Under the pieces are notes generated by a model, which saw only the letters and a list, made by a program, of their open reading frames with translations, ran no database searches and had not been told where the DNA came from. From Fictibacillus phosphorivorans (GTDB lineage: Bacteria > Bacillota > Bacilli > Bacillales > Fictibacillaceae): 64,000 bases of DNA. Positions 50,461 to 60,523 of the stretch are shown one piece after another. The translations under genes and the position numbers were made by a program. How positions within the stretch are numbered: position 1 is the first letter of the stretch; the number at the start of each line of letters is the position of its first letter. The stretch lies in contig NZ_CP015378.1 in NCBI RefSeq assembly GCF_001629705.1, forward strand, positions 3,410,001-3,474,000, given 5' to 3'.

Positions 50461-51354
50461 TTAAATTTTCAAGAACTTACGAACAGACGTTAAGCTTCCC
50501 CAAACGCCAATTACTCCACCGATCAGAATCATCAACAGCGCTAGCTGCGGGATAAGTGGTGTTACTGGCAATAGCTCAATGAATACTGTTCCTAATTTTT
50601 GATTTACGATATCAAAAATGGCTTGATAGCCTACCGTGATAACAACGATCGGAAGTACAGCACCCGCGACACCTAATGCAAATCCTTCAATAAAGAACGG
50701 CCAGCGGATAAATCCATTCGTTGCACCAACGAGTTTCATAATTTCAATCTCGCGTCTTCGTGTTACGATTGTTAATTTTATAGTATTTGAGATAAGGAAC
50801 ATCGCTGTGAATACAAGTCCTAATACGAGGACGATCCCAACGTTACGGGCAACATCTGTCACTTTAAAGAGTTTCTCGACGGTCCCTTTTCCGTACTCAA
50901 CTTTGTTTACAAATTTAAATTTCTCAACTTCTTTTGCTACAGCAGCCGTGTCTTGAGGCTTGTCTGTATAGATGATGAACGCATCTCGCAATGGATTTTC
51001 ATTCTTAAGGGACGAGAAGGCTTCTCCTTCATCTCCTAAACTTTCAATCAGTTCATCAAGTCCTTCTTCTTTTGATTGATACTCAACCGTTTTTACCTTA
51101 CCAATCTTTTCAAGCTCTTCTTTATAAGCATCGTATCTATCAGGCTTTTCCGTTCGTTCGATATAAGCTCTGATCTGTACATCGTCTTCGATCTGACTTG
51201 CAATATAGTTAATGTTCAAGAGGATTGCTAAGAACACACTTACTAATAGCAATGTTACCGTTACAGCAGAGATGGACGCAAAGGACATCCAGCCGTTTCT
51301 TCCCATGCTCTTGAATGCTTCTACAAAATGACGCTTTAATGTTCTAATCTTCAT
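50461..51354 (-). CDS. ftsX: cell division protein FtsX
   Basis: 297 residues from ATG 51354 (GGGGGATTACGGCT upstream), overlapping the ftsE 3' end. Four helices with FTAMFLISNTIKLTIVTRRR and a ~100-residue extracellular domain. Transmits FtsE ATPase cycles to a murein hydrolase outside, probably the next-encoded M23 enzyme. Confidence 0.95.
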   Translation of the reverse strand: MKIRTLKRHFVEAFKSMGRNGWMSFASISAVTVTLLLVSVFLAILLNINYIASQIEDDVQIRAYIERTEKPDRYDAYKEELEKIGKVKTVEYQSKEEGLDELIESLGDEGEAFSSLKNENPLRDAFIIYTDKPQDTAAVAKEVEKFKFVNKVEYGKGTVEKLFKVTDVARNVGIVLVLGLVFTAMFLISNTIKLTIVTRRREIEIMKLVGATNGFIRWPFFIEGFALGVAGAVLPIVVITVGYQAIFDIVNQKLGTVFIELLPVTPLIPQLALLMILIGGVIGVWGSLTSVRKFLKI

Positions 51355-52030
51355 AGCCGTAATCCCCCTTCGCCTCATCACGTACAATTCGGCCGCCTTC
51401 GATAGCGATTACGCGCTTTGTGATCGTATTTACGATTTCTTTGTTGTGAGTTGCCATAACAACGGTTGTCCCACGTGCGTTGATCTCTTTAAAGATGTCC
51501 ATGATCTCCCACGCTGTTTCTGGGTCAAGGTTACCTGTCGGCTCATCTGCGATCACAACTGGTGGGTGGTTTACGATTGAACGTGCGATTGATACACGCT
51601 GCTGCTCTCCACCTGATAGCTCGTCTGGGAACATGCGCGCTTTGTTTTTTAGTTTTACAAGATCAAGAACTTCCATAACACGCTCTCTGATTACTTTTGG
51701 CGATTCTTCAATAACTTCAAGTGCAAAAGCAACGTTTTCATATACCGTTAAACGTGGCAACAGTTTAAAGTCTTGAAAGATAACCCCAATCTTTCTTCGT
51801 ACTTTAGGAATCTGTCTTTCTTTTACTTTTGCAAGGTTTGTTCCATTAATGATAATTGAACCTTGTGTCGGTTTCTCTTCACGATACATACATTTTATAA
51901 ATGTGGATTTACCTGCTCCACTTGGTCCGACTACATAAACAAATTCACCTTTTTCTATGTAGACGTCAATTCCGTTAAGTGCCATAACACCATTCGGATA
52001 CGTTTTCCATACATCAACCATTTCTATCAA
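51344..52030 (-). CDS. ftsE: cell division ATP-binding protein FtsE
   Basis: 228 residues: Walker A GPSGAGKST, signature LSGGEQQRVSIARS, Walker B VVIADEPTGNLD. Cytosolic ATPase partner of FtsX. First gene of the ftsE-ftsX-M23-ctpB block. A weak extended -10 (TGTTATAAT) lies about 110 bases upstream. Confidence 0.96.
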   Translation of the reverse strand: MIEMVDVWKTYPNGVMALNGIDVYIEKGEFVYVVGPSGAGKSTFIKCMYREEKPTQGSIIINGTNLAKVKERQIPKVRRKIGVIFQDFKLLPRLTVYENVAFALEVIEESPKVIRERVMEVLDLVKLKNKARMFPDELSGGEQQRVSIARSIVNHPPVVIADEPTGNLDPETAWEIMDIFKEINARGTTVVMATHNKEIVNTITKRVIAIEGGRIVRDEAKGDYGYED

Positions 52031-52442
52031 ACAAAATCACTTCCTTACTACCCCAAAAAATATTTCCCTGATCAATCAACAAGTTCTATATAAAGGTCTT
52101 TCGACAAAAACGCGATATATGTCAGTTTTTTTCCGCAATAACTATTATAACATCTCGTACTGACAATTTTATTACAGTTGTGTTTCATCTTCCCTCAAAC
52201 AAGGGACCATGGTCATGTTTTCTAATTTCCATAAAACATAAAATACGACACAATTCGCTGTAATCCTTCATATATCATTAAAAACCTGCAGGGAGACTTT
52301 TCGACACGAGCCCTATAAAACCGACCATCGCTACGGAATTTCGGGTCTTTTGACCTGGTATTGCAGATGTTTTTTAAACGATTGTCGGTGAATTTCTAGT
52401 AAAATGGGCACCGATGTGTGAAAAGAACTAGTGAATAAAAGA
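52031..52442. other. gap upstream of ftsE
   Basis: Holds the likely ftsE promoter (minus-strand extended -10 TGTTATAAT at 52144-52152). The rest shows no gene. Bacillus subtilis has cccB near this position; none is seen here. Confidence 0.45.
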
Positions 52443-52470
52443 AAACCAGTCGAGACGAGTCCCAACTGGT
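52443..52470 (-). terminator. terminator of the YitT-family gene
   Basis: AACCAGT / ACTGGTT stem followed by TTTTCTTTT on the minus strand. Confidence 0.8.
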
Positions 52471-52485
52471 TGCGATTTTTAAAGA

Positions 52486-53358
52486 TTATCCACGTTTAAA
52501 GCCTTCTCCCAATACTTCGTTCGCATTTACAACGATTACGAAAGCGTCTGGATCTACACCTTTTACGTATTGTTTCAGTTTTGTAACTTCATATTGAGCA
52601 ACTACGACCATCAACATCGGTCGTTCATCTTGCGTGTAACCACCGAACGCATTGATCTTCGTAACGCCTCGATAAATGTGAGTCAGAATTCCTTGACGAA
52701 GCTCATCCTCTTTGTCAGAAATGATCAACGCCATCTTCGTCGTTCCTAGTCCGATCTGGACCACATCAATTGTTTTTGCCGTAATGAACATCGCAATCAG
52801 TGCATATAGAGCTTGTTCGATCCCAAAAAATAGTGCAGACGACGTTACGATCGTTCCGTCTATAAGAAGGATGATGGATCCCAGTGACGCACCCGTATAT
52901 TTGTGGACGATCTGTGCAAGTAGATCAACGCCACCTGTAGAAGCTTTTCCACGAAACACGATCCCAAGACCAGCCCCGATGCCAAGTCCACCGAAAATCG
53001 CGCCAAGCAATGGATCTTCTGTCGCTGATCCCCATCCTTCAAAAATAAAAACGAAGAAAGGAAGCACGACTGTTCCTACGAGCGTTTTTGCGCCGAATCG
53101 TCGGCCGAGGAAAAATAATCCCGCAAAGAAGAGCGGAATGTTTAAACTCCACTGTACAATAGAAGGTTTCCATTGAAAGAGTCCATATAAAATCGTAGAT
53201 ATCCCGCTCACACCGCCAGAAGCGATCTGATTCGGCAATAGGAATACCGAGAATGCGAGTGCCACTAGTCCTGATCCAATCACAACATATACATATTCTA
53301 AAATGAGTTCAACGGTCGGGTGCAAGATCCCCCGTCGTTTTCGCATAGCCATCATCAT
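52486..53358 (-). CDS. YitT family membrane protein (YvjA-like)
   Basis: 290 residues: about five membrane helices with FSVFLLPNQIASGGVSGIST and FRGKASTGGVDLLAQIVHKY, then a C-terminal DUF2179 domain (GGYTQDERPMLMVVVAQYEV). Function unknown; position upstream of ftsE matches YvjA of Bacillus. Confidence 0.88.
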   Translation of the reverse strand: MMMAMRKRRGILHPTVELILEYVYVVIGSGLVALAFSVFLLPNQIASGGVSGISTILYGLFQWKPSIVQWSLNIPLFFAGLFFLGRRFGAKTLVGTVVLPFFVFIFEGWGSATEDPLLGAIFGGLGIGAGLGIVFRGKASTGGVDLLAQIVHKYTGASLGSIILLIDGTIVTSSALFFGIEQALYALIAMFITAKTIDVVQIGLGTTKMALIISDKEDELRQGILTHIYRGVTKINAFGGYTQDERPMLMVVVAQYEVTKLKQYVKGVDPDAFVIVVNANEVLGEGFKRG

Positions 53359-53782
53359 TGCTGTCTTTAACCCTCAAACTTTCATAAGGAATTTCTTTAA
53401 ACCGAGAAAAAGTATACCAATCTCAGTATGCCCTTGTAAATGAGACCTTAGTGCCGCGGTGATGGGGTGAAGTGGAGGTTGATTGTGTTGCCTGGGCGAA
53501 ATTCTTGTGTGGTAGCTAGATGTGGATAGTATGTACATCTGAATTGGTAAGTATTTTGGTTTGTGTGTATGTCGTAATATGTTGTAGTTTGTCGAACTTC
53601 GGATAAAAAATTTTATCCGTGAAATTATTGTTTATATACGTGAATATAATTGCATTTACCGTGAATATATAGAGGATTACCGTGAAATCAATGTTCCGTG
53701 CTTTCAATTTTCATCATTTAGTGCTTTGCATTACTCTTCAAAAGCCCTCAATATGTAGAAAATGTGTATGAGGTGATCAATT
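53359..53782. other. gap between YitT-family and NERD genes
   Basis: About 420 bases with a 21-bp degenerate tandem repeat (53618-53702). An open frame on the minus strand here has no start signal and is not annotated. Confidence 0.45.
53618..53702. repeat. four degenerate 21-bp tandem repeats
   Basis: CGTGAA/CGTGAAT units begin at 53618, 53639, 53660 and 53681 (exact 21-base period): CGTGAAATTATTGTTTATA, CGTGAATATAATTGCATTTA, CGTGAATATATAGAGGATTA, CGTGAAATCAATGTTC. Confidence 0.72.
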
Positions 53783-54784
53783 TTGATTAAAAAACATCGC
53801 GCACAACCAATTATCATTCATAAGTTACAATCACTTTTGAAAAGAGCACTCTTAAATGATGCCAAACAAGGTGAAATACAACGTGTTTTAAGAAAACATA
53901 TATCTGGTTACCGCGGTGAACAGTCACTGGACTATTTTTATCGGTATCTTCCTCAAAATAACCTTATTTTTCTTCACGGCCTCAGAATTTCACATGAAGA
54001 CTACTACTTTCAAATTGACACTCTTATTATTACACCGCACTTCTTACTCATCATTGAAAGTAAGAACATTGCAGGCCATCTCTATTTTAAAAGTGCGTAC
54101 GACCCATTGATTCGCACATTGAACGATCATCAAGAAGCTTTCGATAATCCGGTTGAACAAGTAAAAAGACAATCCTATCACTTGATGGCCATTTTAAATA
54201 ATTTCAAAGTCCTTCATGTACCAATCGAATCTCTTGTAATAATGACTAATCCAAAGGCCATAACAGAATTTTCTCCTGCTTACAAAGAAGCTCGCTTAAA
54301 AGTAATCAAGAGTTCTGGTTTAGTAGCCAAATTTGAAGAGTTGAGCAATAAGCACCGAAAAGAAATAATCTTACCTAAAGATAGTAAAAAGATTAGTAAA
54401 AACCTGATGAAAATACACACTCCAGATAATCCAGACGTTTGTAGCAAGTTTCAAATCCATCCAAATCATTTACTAACTGGTGTGTTTTGCCCTAGTTGTG
54501 AGACAGAACTGTTACAACGTCGTAGGAGAACATGGTATTGCCCATCTTGTAAAAACAACTATAACAAGGCTCATGAAGCTGCATTAGTAGACTACGCTTT
54601 GCTAATTTCATCTACCATTTCTAATAAGTCATGCAAACAATTTTTGAATCTTACATCAACTAATCAATCTTATCAGCTGCTCAAGTCCCTAAACCTTCTC
54701 TTCACAGGCAACCGAAAGTCCCGCATCTACCATCTTGATAATCTCGTTAAAAAAACAACCTCTAAGGAAGACGCTTCTCCTTAA
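53783..54784 (+). CDS. NERD domain protein with zinc ribbon
   Basis: 333 residues, TTG start behind GAGGTGATC. Nuclease-related (NERD) domain about 35-150: RGEQSLDYFYRYL, FQIDTLIITPHFLLIIESKN with the PD-(D/E)xK-like E-x-K. C-terminal zinc ribbon CPSCETELLQRRRRTWYCPSCKN resembles topoisomerase-type fingers. Probable DNA-processing or defence-related enzyme; target unknown. Confidence 0.85.
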   Translation: MIKKHRAQPIIIHKLQSLLKRALLNDAKQGEIQRVLRKHISGYRGEQSLDYFYRYLPQNNLIFLHGLRISHEDYYFQIDTLIITPHFLLIIESKNIAGHLYFKSAYDPLIRTLNDHQEAFDNPVEQVKRQSYHLMAILNNFKVLHVPIESLVIMTNPKAITEFSPAYKEARLKVIKSSGLVAKFEELSNKHRKEIILPKDSKKISKNLMKIHTPDNPDVCSKFQIHPNHLLTGVFCPSCETELLQRRRRTWYCPSCKNNYNKAHEAALVDYALLISSTISNKSCKQFLNLTSTNQSYQLLKSLNLLFTGNRKSRIYHLDNLVKKTTSKEDASP

Positions 54785-54795
54785 AGGTTGTTCCA
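54757..54795 (+). terminator. terminator between the convergent NERD and protease genes
   Basis: AACAACCTCTAAGGA / TCCTTAAAGGTTGTT stem with AGACGCTTC loop. T-rich on both strands, so it may serve both genes. Confidence 0.75.
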
Positions 54796-54802
54796 ATTTA
54801 AG

Positions 54803-57800
54803 TTATTGCTGGATGCCTAGTTCTACTAAGATGGTTTCTAGTGTTTTTCCTTTGTATTTCTTTCTAGGTGACGGTGTATCATCCACATGCTGATTTTGGA
54901 GGAGATAATTGGTTTTTACATGTTTCATATCTTTTGCATCCACCTTTCCGTCGAAGTTAATATCTGCATCGCGCTTCGCTGTTCCCCACGCGTTTTGAAT
55001 CTCAATCGCATCATAAATGTCGATCACGTTATCTTGGTTCACGTCTCCCGCTTTCACATCGAGCGCGGTAATAAAACGGCTTTGACCATATAACTCTCCT
55101 TTGTGTTCAAATCCGATATAGACTTTACCTTTGGTCAAAAAGTGTCCTGGTACTTTCATCTCGACCGTGAATGCTTCTTTTTGTAAAGGTAGCTTATCGT
55201 ATTTATACTGGCCATTGTCCGCTATGCGTGTAGATGGATTATGTGCGTTCCCGTCTGCATCAATAATTTGAACAGAACCACCTACTTTTGTCCAATCACG
55301 TTTTTCTGTTACGGTTCCTTCATCGTTCTTGAATCCTTGTGGTGTGATGTAACCATTGGCTGTAGAGAATTGTGGCTTCACTAACCAAGCGAAAGGAGCT
55401 TGAAGGACTGTAGTTGTCGTTGCATTGTTATCCGTTACTTTTACAACCGGTAGCACGCCTGCTCGAGTCGCGTAATACGCATCACTTACTTTTAGCGTTA
55501 CGTCAACAAGGTCAGCATGATCTAAAACCCCGCTTCCTTCATTGAATTGAACCGTGATCATACCATCTTTTACATCAATAGTGCCTTTGTCTTTAAAGGA
55601 ATCACTTAATTTGGCATCTACTAATGAGACTGCTCCATAACTGCTATTGTTTAAATTCCATTCTGCTTTTGTAAGATTCGTTAAGTTGTCTAACGAGAGG
55701 GTTGCTTTTACCGTATCTCCCGTTTTCAAAACAGCTTTCGTACTCTTCGTGTAGGAAACGGCTGTACCTTCTTTAACAAAATAGTAATTTTTCTGCATCG
55801 CTTGATTGCCAGCCATATCGAACCCGTCCATACGGAAATTGAGTGCCTGAACTTTTTCATTCATCGCAATCTCTTCAACGAACTGTCCTTCTTTGTCCAT
55901 TGATATTGCAGTTGACGGAAAAGCGGAGTTCCAATAGTAGACCATCTTGTTTGAAGATTGATCTACATTTAGGCCAACTTCTTTCATCTTGTCTACAAGT
56001 GGATCGTTAATTTTAATATCGAATGGATAGGTTGCTTGACCTGGTTTGTATTCTAAAAACGGTGATTCTCCGTCCAGCGAGCTTTCAAATGTTGGTGCTT
56101 CAATATCAATGAAAACATGGCGATTTTCAATAATTTGTTTCCCAGTAGCTGTGGTAGAAATGAATTTAAGTTTATAGTGACCTGCTGGTGCGTAAGAGAC
56201 CACAGAATCAATCGGCTCTGTTTCATCACCAGTAAATTTGTAGTACATGCCGTTAAATGCGTTTAACACGTAATACGATTGGTTCTCATTACGTCCACTT
56301 AAATTCAGTGTTCCGATATATCCTAGATCTTTGCCTGTCTTTCCGTCTTGGAGAACCACTTCCATCTTTTCCATCGGCGCTTTAAAGTTAAATTCCATTC
56401 CTGTATAGATAGCGCGATACCCAAAGAATCCTCCTTGGTTCAAATAGTTTGGAGCAATAGCAGGTGATGCAAGCTCTAACTTGTTATAACCCTCTTCTGT
56501 AATTCGAACACTGAACGGAATGCGGTATTGCTCAGCTAACTTATCGTTGTTTGTCAGTGTGATATACCCTTCGTAAATTCCTTCTTTTGCGTTTTTCGGA
56601 ATGTCGATACCCGCTGACACCTTTTTAAAATCTTCACCAGCGATCTTAATTTCTTCTGGAATGTTGATTTGTATGCCATTTTCCTTCAGACTTGGTGAAC
56701 CTTTTGTTTCTTTCACTTCAACTTTGAACGTTTTCTTTACGTTGTCATGGTTTTCAATTGTAATGGACTTTTTCAGTGAGAAATTTTTACCGGCATAATG
56801 ACTACCATATGCAATGCCGCCTGTACGCTCTTTAATCTTTACGAGATTCGTAGAACTAGGAATTAATGTTTCATCGTTTACTTGAAAACTTGTCCCACTG
56901 TATACCGCTTGATAAGGATCTACACGTCCAGCCCCTACTTCAAACACCGAATAATCTCCGTTAAGTGGATCAGCTGTGTTCATTAAAATCGTTTTTACAT
57001 CCTCAGGCTCTAAGTTAGGATCAGCATCGAGCATCAGAGCTGCGATACCAGCTGTATGCGGAGCGGCCATCGATGTACCTGAATATCGAGAGTACGCGTA
57101 ATCATAGTTTTCTTGATGGGCTGGATTCACCATATAGGATGGGACCGTAGAAAGAACGGCAACCCCAGGAGCTGTAACTTCTGGTTTCATATCGTACGTT
57201 TGTCTTGCAGGGCCTCTTGAGCTGAAAGCCGCTAAGCGATCACCTTCTGTTTGAACCTCAGCATACTTTCCGAACGTAAAACTGGATTTACCTGCAGAGA
57301 TCTGAGTCTTAATCTTTTCACCTGCTGCTTTTGTTAAGGAGAATGATGGAATAAATGTTGTAGACTCCCCTAGGTTCGCTTCGATAACTCCATCTACGTT
57401 GTTATATAGAAGTACTGCAACCGCACCGTTTTGTTTAGCGAGTGTCACTTTTTCGTTCAGTGTAGTCTCTCCACGAGAGATAAGAGCGATCTTCCCTTTT
57501 ACATCTTTACCTGTGTAATCGGCCGCCTTTCCTAACCCCAAATCCACAAGATCATAGGATTTACCTTGTAGTTCGTTCAATCGATCAGCGTAATGCCGTG
57601 CGAGTCCTATTAGTTGAATTCCACTCTCACTGCCCACTGACCCTGTAAAAGAAGCGACTGTCATCGGTACGTCGCTCGCTCCAATCGTAAGTGCTAATGC
57701 AGCAGCACCAGGTGAACCAAGTGTGTATGCGTTCGGACCTGAATTTCCAGCTGAGACAACAGCGGTCACGTCATTAAGAACCGCATAGTTAATGGCTGTA

Positions 57801-58870
57801 CTCGTCGGATAATATGGATCGTTGATACCGGCACCTAACGAAAGGTTGATTACGTCCATTCCGTCTTTTACAGCTTTCTCGATCCCCGAAATGATGCCTT
57901 CAGAAGAGCCCGTCCCGTAAGGACCTAACACACGATACGCATAGATATCAGCATCTGGCGCCACACCTTGAACAGATACATTCGGGTTTTTGCCTTGACC
58001 AGCAATCGTGCCAGCAACATGTGTACCATGCGACGTGTAATAGGCGTTGCCGTTAAACTCTGGCTTTTTAGAGTCTTGCCAGTTTTTATACGTCGTTTCC
58101 ATCGGATCGTTATCGTTATCTACAAAATCATATCCACCTTTATACGCTTCTTTTAAGTCTGGATGATTATAGTCGATCCCTGTGTCTAGAATCCCAACTT
58201 TAACACCTTCACCAGTGATTCCTTCATTATGTAGCTGATCGATCTTCAAGTAAGGAATGCTCTCTACAGATGTTCCAGCACTGTTGCTGTTTAAGGCTTT
58301 CTCTTCTCCCATCGCGATCGGGTCGACTTTAAACGTTACATCTTTATAGACGGCCTTAACCGCTTCTGATTGTAAAAGTGCTTCTACCTGATTGGCAGGC
58401 AGTTTCATCGCTACACCGTTATATACGGTTTTGTATGTGGAAGTAATTCTGTGTGTTGATTTTTTGGTCATAGGACCGACCGAAGGAATGAGCTTCTCCA
58501 CATCTTTCTTAAATTGAGCATGTTCTTGATCTACTTTGATGTCTGCTTGCTGTCGTGTGATCTTTTTGCCTTTCAACTGTGCATCTAATACTGCAGCTTG
58601 TCCGGGCTTTGACTGAAATTGAACGATTACGGAGATTTCTTTTTCACTCTGAAGATCTTCTTTCTTAAAGCCTTGAAGACCGAAGACATCTGTAAGTTCA
58701 AGCTGTTTTAAAGCTTCTCTTTGTTTAGCGGTAAGCGAAGTCAGTATATCCTCAGCTTTAAAAGGTGCAGCACTTGTTTTTGGCGTAAACATGGATGTGT
58801 TTGGAGATAGCAATAATCCCACAGCTAGGGTAAGGGCCGTAGATTTTTTTATAAAAGATATCGTTTTCAT
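54803..58870 (-). CDS. large secreted S8 (subtilisin/Vpr-like) protease with cohesin-like and dockerin modules
   Basis: 1355 residues from ATG 58870. Sec signal (ending SAA-PFK, about residue 36), I9 propeptide (about 75-180), S8 domain with Asp229 (GILDTGID), His281 (SHGTHVAGT) and Ser600 (GTSMAAP), and a PA-domain insert (about 400-530). Beta-sandwich modules follow, one cohesin-like (about 1070-1160, TGDTVKATLSLDNLTNLTKA). A dockerin-type EF-hand pair ends the chain (DVNQDNVIDIYDAIE, DINFDGKVDAKD). Related to Vpr minor extracellular proteases. Lacks an LPxTG sorting signal. Confidence 0.9.
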   Translation of the reverse strand: MKTISFIKKSTALTLAVGLLLSPNTSMFTPKTSAAPFKAEDILTSLTAKQREALKQLELTDVFGLQGFKKEDLQSEKEISVIVQFQSKPGQAAVLDAQLKGKKITRQQADIKVDQEHAQFKKDVEKLIPSVGPMTKKSTHRITSTYKTVYNGVAMKLPANQVEALLQSEAVKAVYKDVTFKVDPIAMGEEKALNSNSAGTSVESIPYLKIDQLHNEGITGEGVKVGILDTGIDYNHPDLKEAYKGGYDFVDNDNDPMETTYKNWQDSKKPEFNGNAYYTSHGTHVAGTIAGQGKNPNVSVQGVAPDADIYAYRVLGPYGTGSSEGIISGIEKAVKDGMDVINLSLGAGINDPYYPTSTAINYAVLNDVTAVVSAGNSGPNAYTLGSPGAAALALTIGASDVPMTVASFTGSVGSESGIQLIGLARHYADRLNELQGKSYDLVDLGLGKAADYTGKDVKGKIALISRGETTLNEKVTLAKQNGAVAVLLYNNVDGVIEANLGESTTFIPSFSLTKAAGEKIKTQISAGKSSFTFGKYAEVQTEGDRLAAFSSRGPARQTYDMKPEVTAPGVAVLSTVPSYMVNPAHQENYDYAYSRYSGTSMAAPHTAGIAALMLDADPNLEPEDVKTILMNTADPLNGDYSVFEVGAGRVDPYQAVYSGTSFQVNDETLIPSSTNLVKIKERTGGIAYGSHYAGKNFSLKKSITIENHDNVKKTFKVEVKETKGSPSLKENGIQINIPEEIKIAGEDFKKVSAGIDIPKNAKEGIYEGYITLTNNDKLAEQYRIPFSVRITEEGYNKLELASPAIAPNYLNQGGFFGYRAIYTGMEFNFKAPMEKMEVVLQDGKTGKDLGYIGTLNLSGRNENQSYYVLNAFNGMYYKFTGDETEPIDSVVSYAPAGHYKLKFISTTATGKQIIENRHVFIDIEAPTFESSLDGESPFLEYKPGQATYPFDIKINDPLVDKMKEVGLNVDQSSNKMVYYWNSAFPSTAISMDKEGQFVEEIAMNEKVQALNFRMDGFDMAGNQAMQKNYYFVKEGTAVSYTKSTKAVLKTGDTVKATLSLDNLTNLTKAEWNLNNSSYGAVSLVDAKLSDSFKDKGTIDVKDGMITVQFNEGSGVLDHADLVDVTLKVSDAYYATRAGVLPVVKVTDNNATTTTVLQAPFAWLVKPQFSTANGYITPQGFKNDEGTVTEKRDWTKVGGSVQIIDADGNAHNPSTRIADNGQYKYDKLPLQKEAFTVEMKVPGHFLTKGKVYIGFEHKGELYGQSRFITALDVKAGDVNQDNVIDIYDAIEIQNAWGTAKRDADINFDGKVDAKDMKHVKTNYLLQNQHVDDTPSPRKKYKGKTLETILVELGIQQ

Positions 58871-59231
58871 CATTTCCCTGCTTTCTTTGTGGTTTCTCAA
58901 ATTATTTTTAATCACCTATTGAAGCGGTTTAATTAATGAATATCTTGGATGTTAAATTTTTCTAGAAAAACAAACTGCGATCAGCACCTCTTTTCTATTT
59001 TTTGAATTTTTAGTAGATTCATATGTAATTGTAAATGCAGGATTGCCTTGCCGCTATCGGGGTTTCACACATGACTCGCTACCTATATCAACACAAAACT
59101 TAATAGGATTTTTTTTAAAAATGAGGTGTGAAATAGGGAAATAGCCTTAAAAAACGTTCAACTGAATTGGGGTTTTCTTTAGTAGAATAGAAAAAGGAGA
59201 GAATTTCTTAATAGAGATAGGGGGGCATCTC
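58871..59231. other. divergent promoter region between protease and XRE-TPR regulator
   Basis: 361 bases feeding two divergent genes. I looked for a PlcR-type box (TATGNANNNNTNCATA) and found only a poor match near 59020. No gene seen. Confidence 0.4.
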
Positions 59232-60476
59232 ATGCTTGAAGGAAAAATCATAAAATTCTATCGTGAGCTCAGAAATATGACACAAAAAGAGCTCGGAGAC
59301 GGTATATGTTCAGGTACACATGTGAGTAAGATCGAACGAGGATTGACTGAGGTTTCCAATGAAACGATCCAGTTTTTAGCGGACCGACTAAAGATCGATA
59401 TACAAAATGAGATGAATTTGTACAGAAGTGTGGAACTTCTCTTAAAAAAATGGGAAGAAGCAATCATCATGAAACTGGAAGTCAAAACAGAGAACATTAA
59501 AAAGCAACTCGAACAGATTGCTTTGTTGCAGATTCCAGATTTTTATCGCACCCACACCCTTTTGTTAACACGCTATTATATCCTCACTGAACAGAGAAAC
59601 AAGGCAGAAAAACTTCTTCAAGAGATGGCAAGATGGACCGAACTCTCACTTCGTGAAAAGAGTATGCTTCTGCATATTAAAGGAATCTATGGACTTCAGA
59701 TGAAGCATGATTATTACGAGGCTATCGATCTCTTAAAACAGGTAGACCCTACCTATTACAACAACCCAGAATACTATTATCATATGGCTGTCGCGTATCA
59801 CTCTACCAATTCCCGTGTCCTGTCATACTATTACGCTAGCAAAGCGCTTCGTTTTTTCGAAAAATCGCACTGCTATGCCCGAGTGATCGAAACAGAAATG
59901 CTCATGTTGATTCAAATTGAACAAGAGCCAACCAGCGGACCTCAGAACGAAAAATATATAGAACTGATCGAGATGTGTGAGAACTTTGGCTTGAAAAAAC
60001 AAAAAGCGCTTCTTCTTCACAACTTTGGCTATCACTCCCTTCTTCATGGCCATTTTGAAAATGCATGTCAGTACTACAAAGAATCGATGCAGCTAAAAGA
60101 TCCTAACACTTCCAACTACTTAGGCTCACTTGAAGGATATGTGAACGCCGCAACTCTTTTAGGAAAAGAACTGAACACAAATCTTCTTCAATTAGCGGAA
60201 AATGGATTAAAAACAGCGCAAGCAAACGGAAGCACAACCTTCGCTCACTTTTTTCAGATGCATATCTATCGATTAAAAAAGCAAGACGACGAATATTATC
60301 ACTACCTCGAAACAGAATTGTATCCACATCTTAAAAAGCTAGGTTATGTCTTACCTGCTGAACACTATGAGATTATTCTGTTTGATTTTTATAATGAAAA
60401 TGGCGATGCTGGACGGGCAAATGAATATGCCAAATACATAGCGGACAAGAACCGGCGTACGAATCAGTTTGTTTAA
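59232..60476 (+). CDS. XRE-HTH regulator with TPR sensor domain (PlcR/NprR-like)
   Basis: 414 residues: N-terminal HTH (ELRNMTQKELGDGICSGTHV, SKIERGLTEV) and about 330 residues of TPR-like helices. This matches RNPP-type regulators (NprR, PlcR, Rap fold) that bind short exported peptides. Divergent from the protease gene, so regulation of that protease is plausible, as NprR controls nprA. Unlike typical pairs, no peptide pheromone gene follows; a terminator comes 15 bases after the stop. Confidence 0.82.
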   Translation: MLEGKIIKFYRELRNMTQKELGDGICSGTHVSKIERGLTEVSNETIQFLADRLKIDIQNEMNLYRSVELLLKKWEEAIIMKLEVKTENIKKQLEQIALLQIPDFYRTHTLLLTRYYILTEQRNKAEKLLQEMARWTELSLREKSMLLHIKGIYGLQMKHDYYEAIDLLKQVDPTYYNNPEYYYHMAVAYHSTNSRVLSYYYASKALRFFEKSHCYARVIETEMLMLIQIEQEPTSGPQNEKYIELIEMCENFGLKKQKALLLHNFGYHSLLHGHFENACQYYKESMQLKDPNTSNYLGSLEGYVNAATLLGKELNTNLLQLAENGLKTAQANGSTTFAHFFQMHIYRLKKQDDEYYHYLETELYPHLKKLGYVLPAEHYEIILFDFYNENGDAGRANEYAKYIADKNRRTNQFV

Positions 60477-60490
60477 AAAGTACATAAAGA

Positions 60491-60517
60491 AAGGAAGCCG
60501 TAGCGGGCTTCCTTTTT
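60491..60517 (+). terminator. terminator of the XRE-TPR gene
   Basis: GGAAGCC / GGCTTCC stem with loop GTAGCG and T-run; may also act for tatC on the opposite strand. Confidence 0.8.
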
Positions 60518-60523
60518 CTTCTA

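Noticed and set aside
53516..53707. 63-codon minus-strand frame upstream of the NERD gene
   Set aside because: No ribosome-binding site and it runs through the 21-bp repeats.
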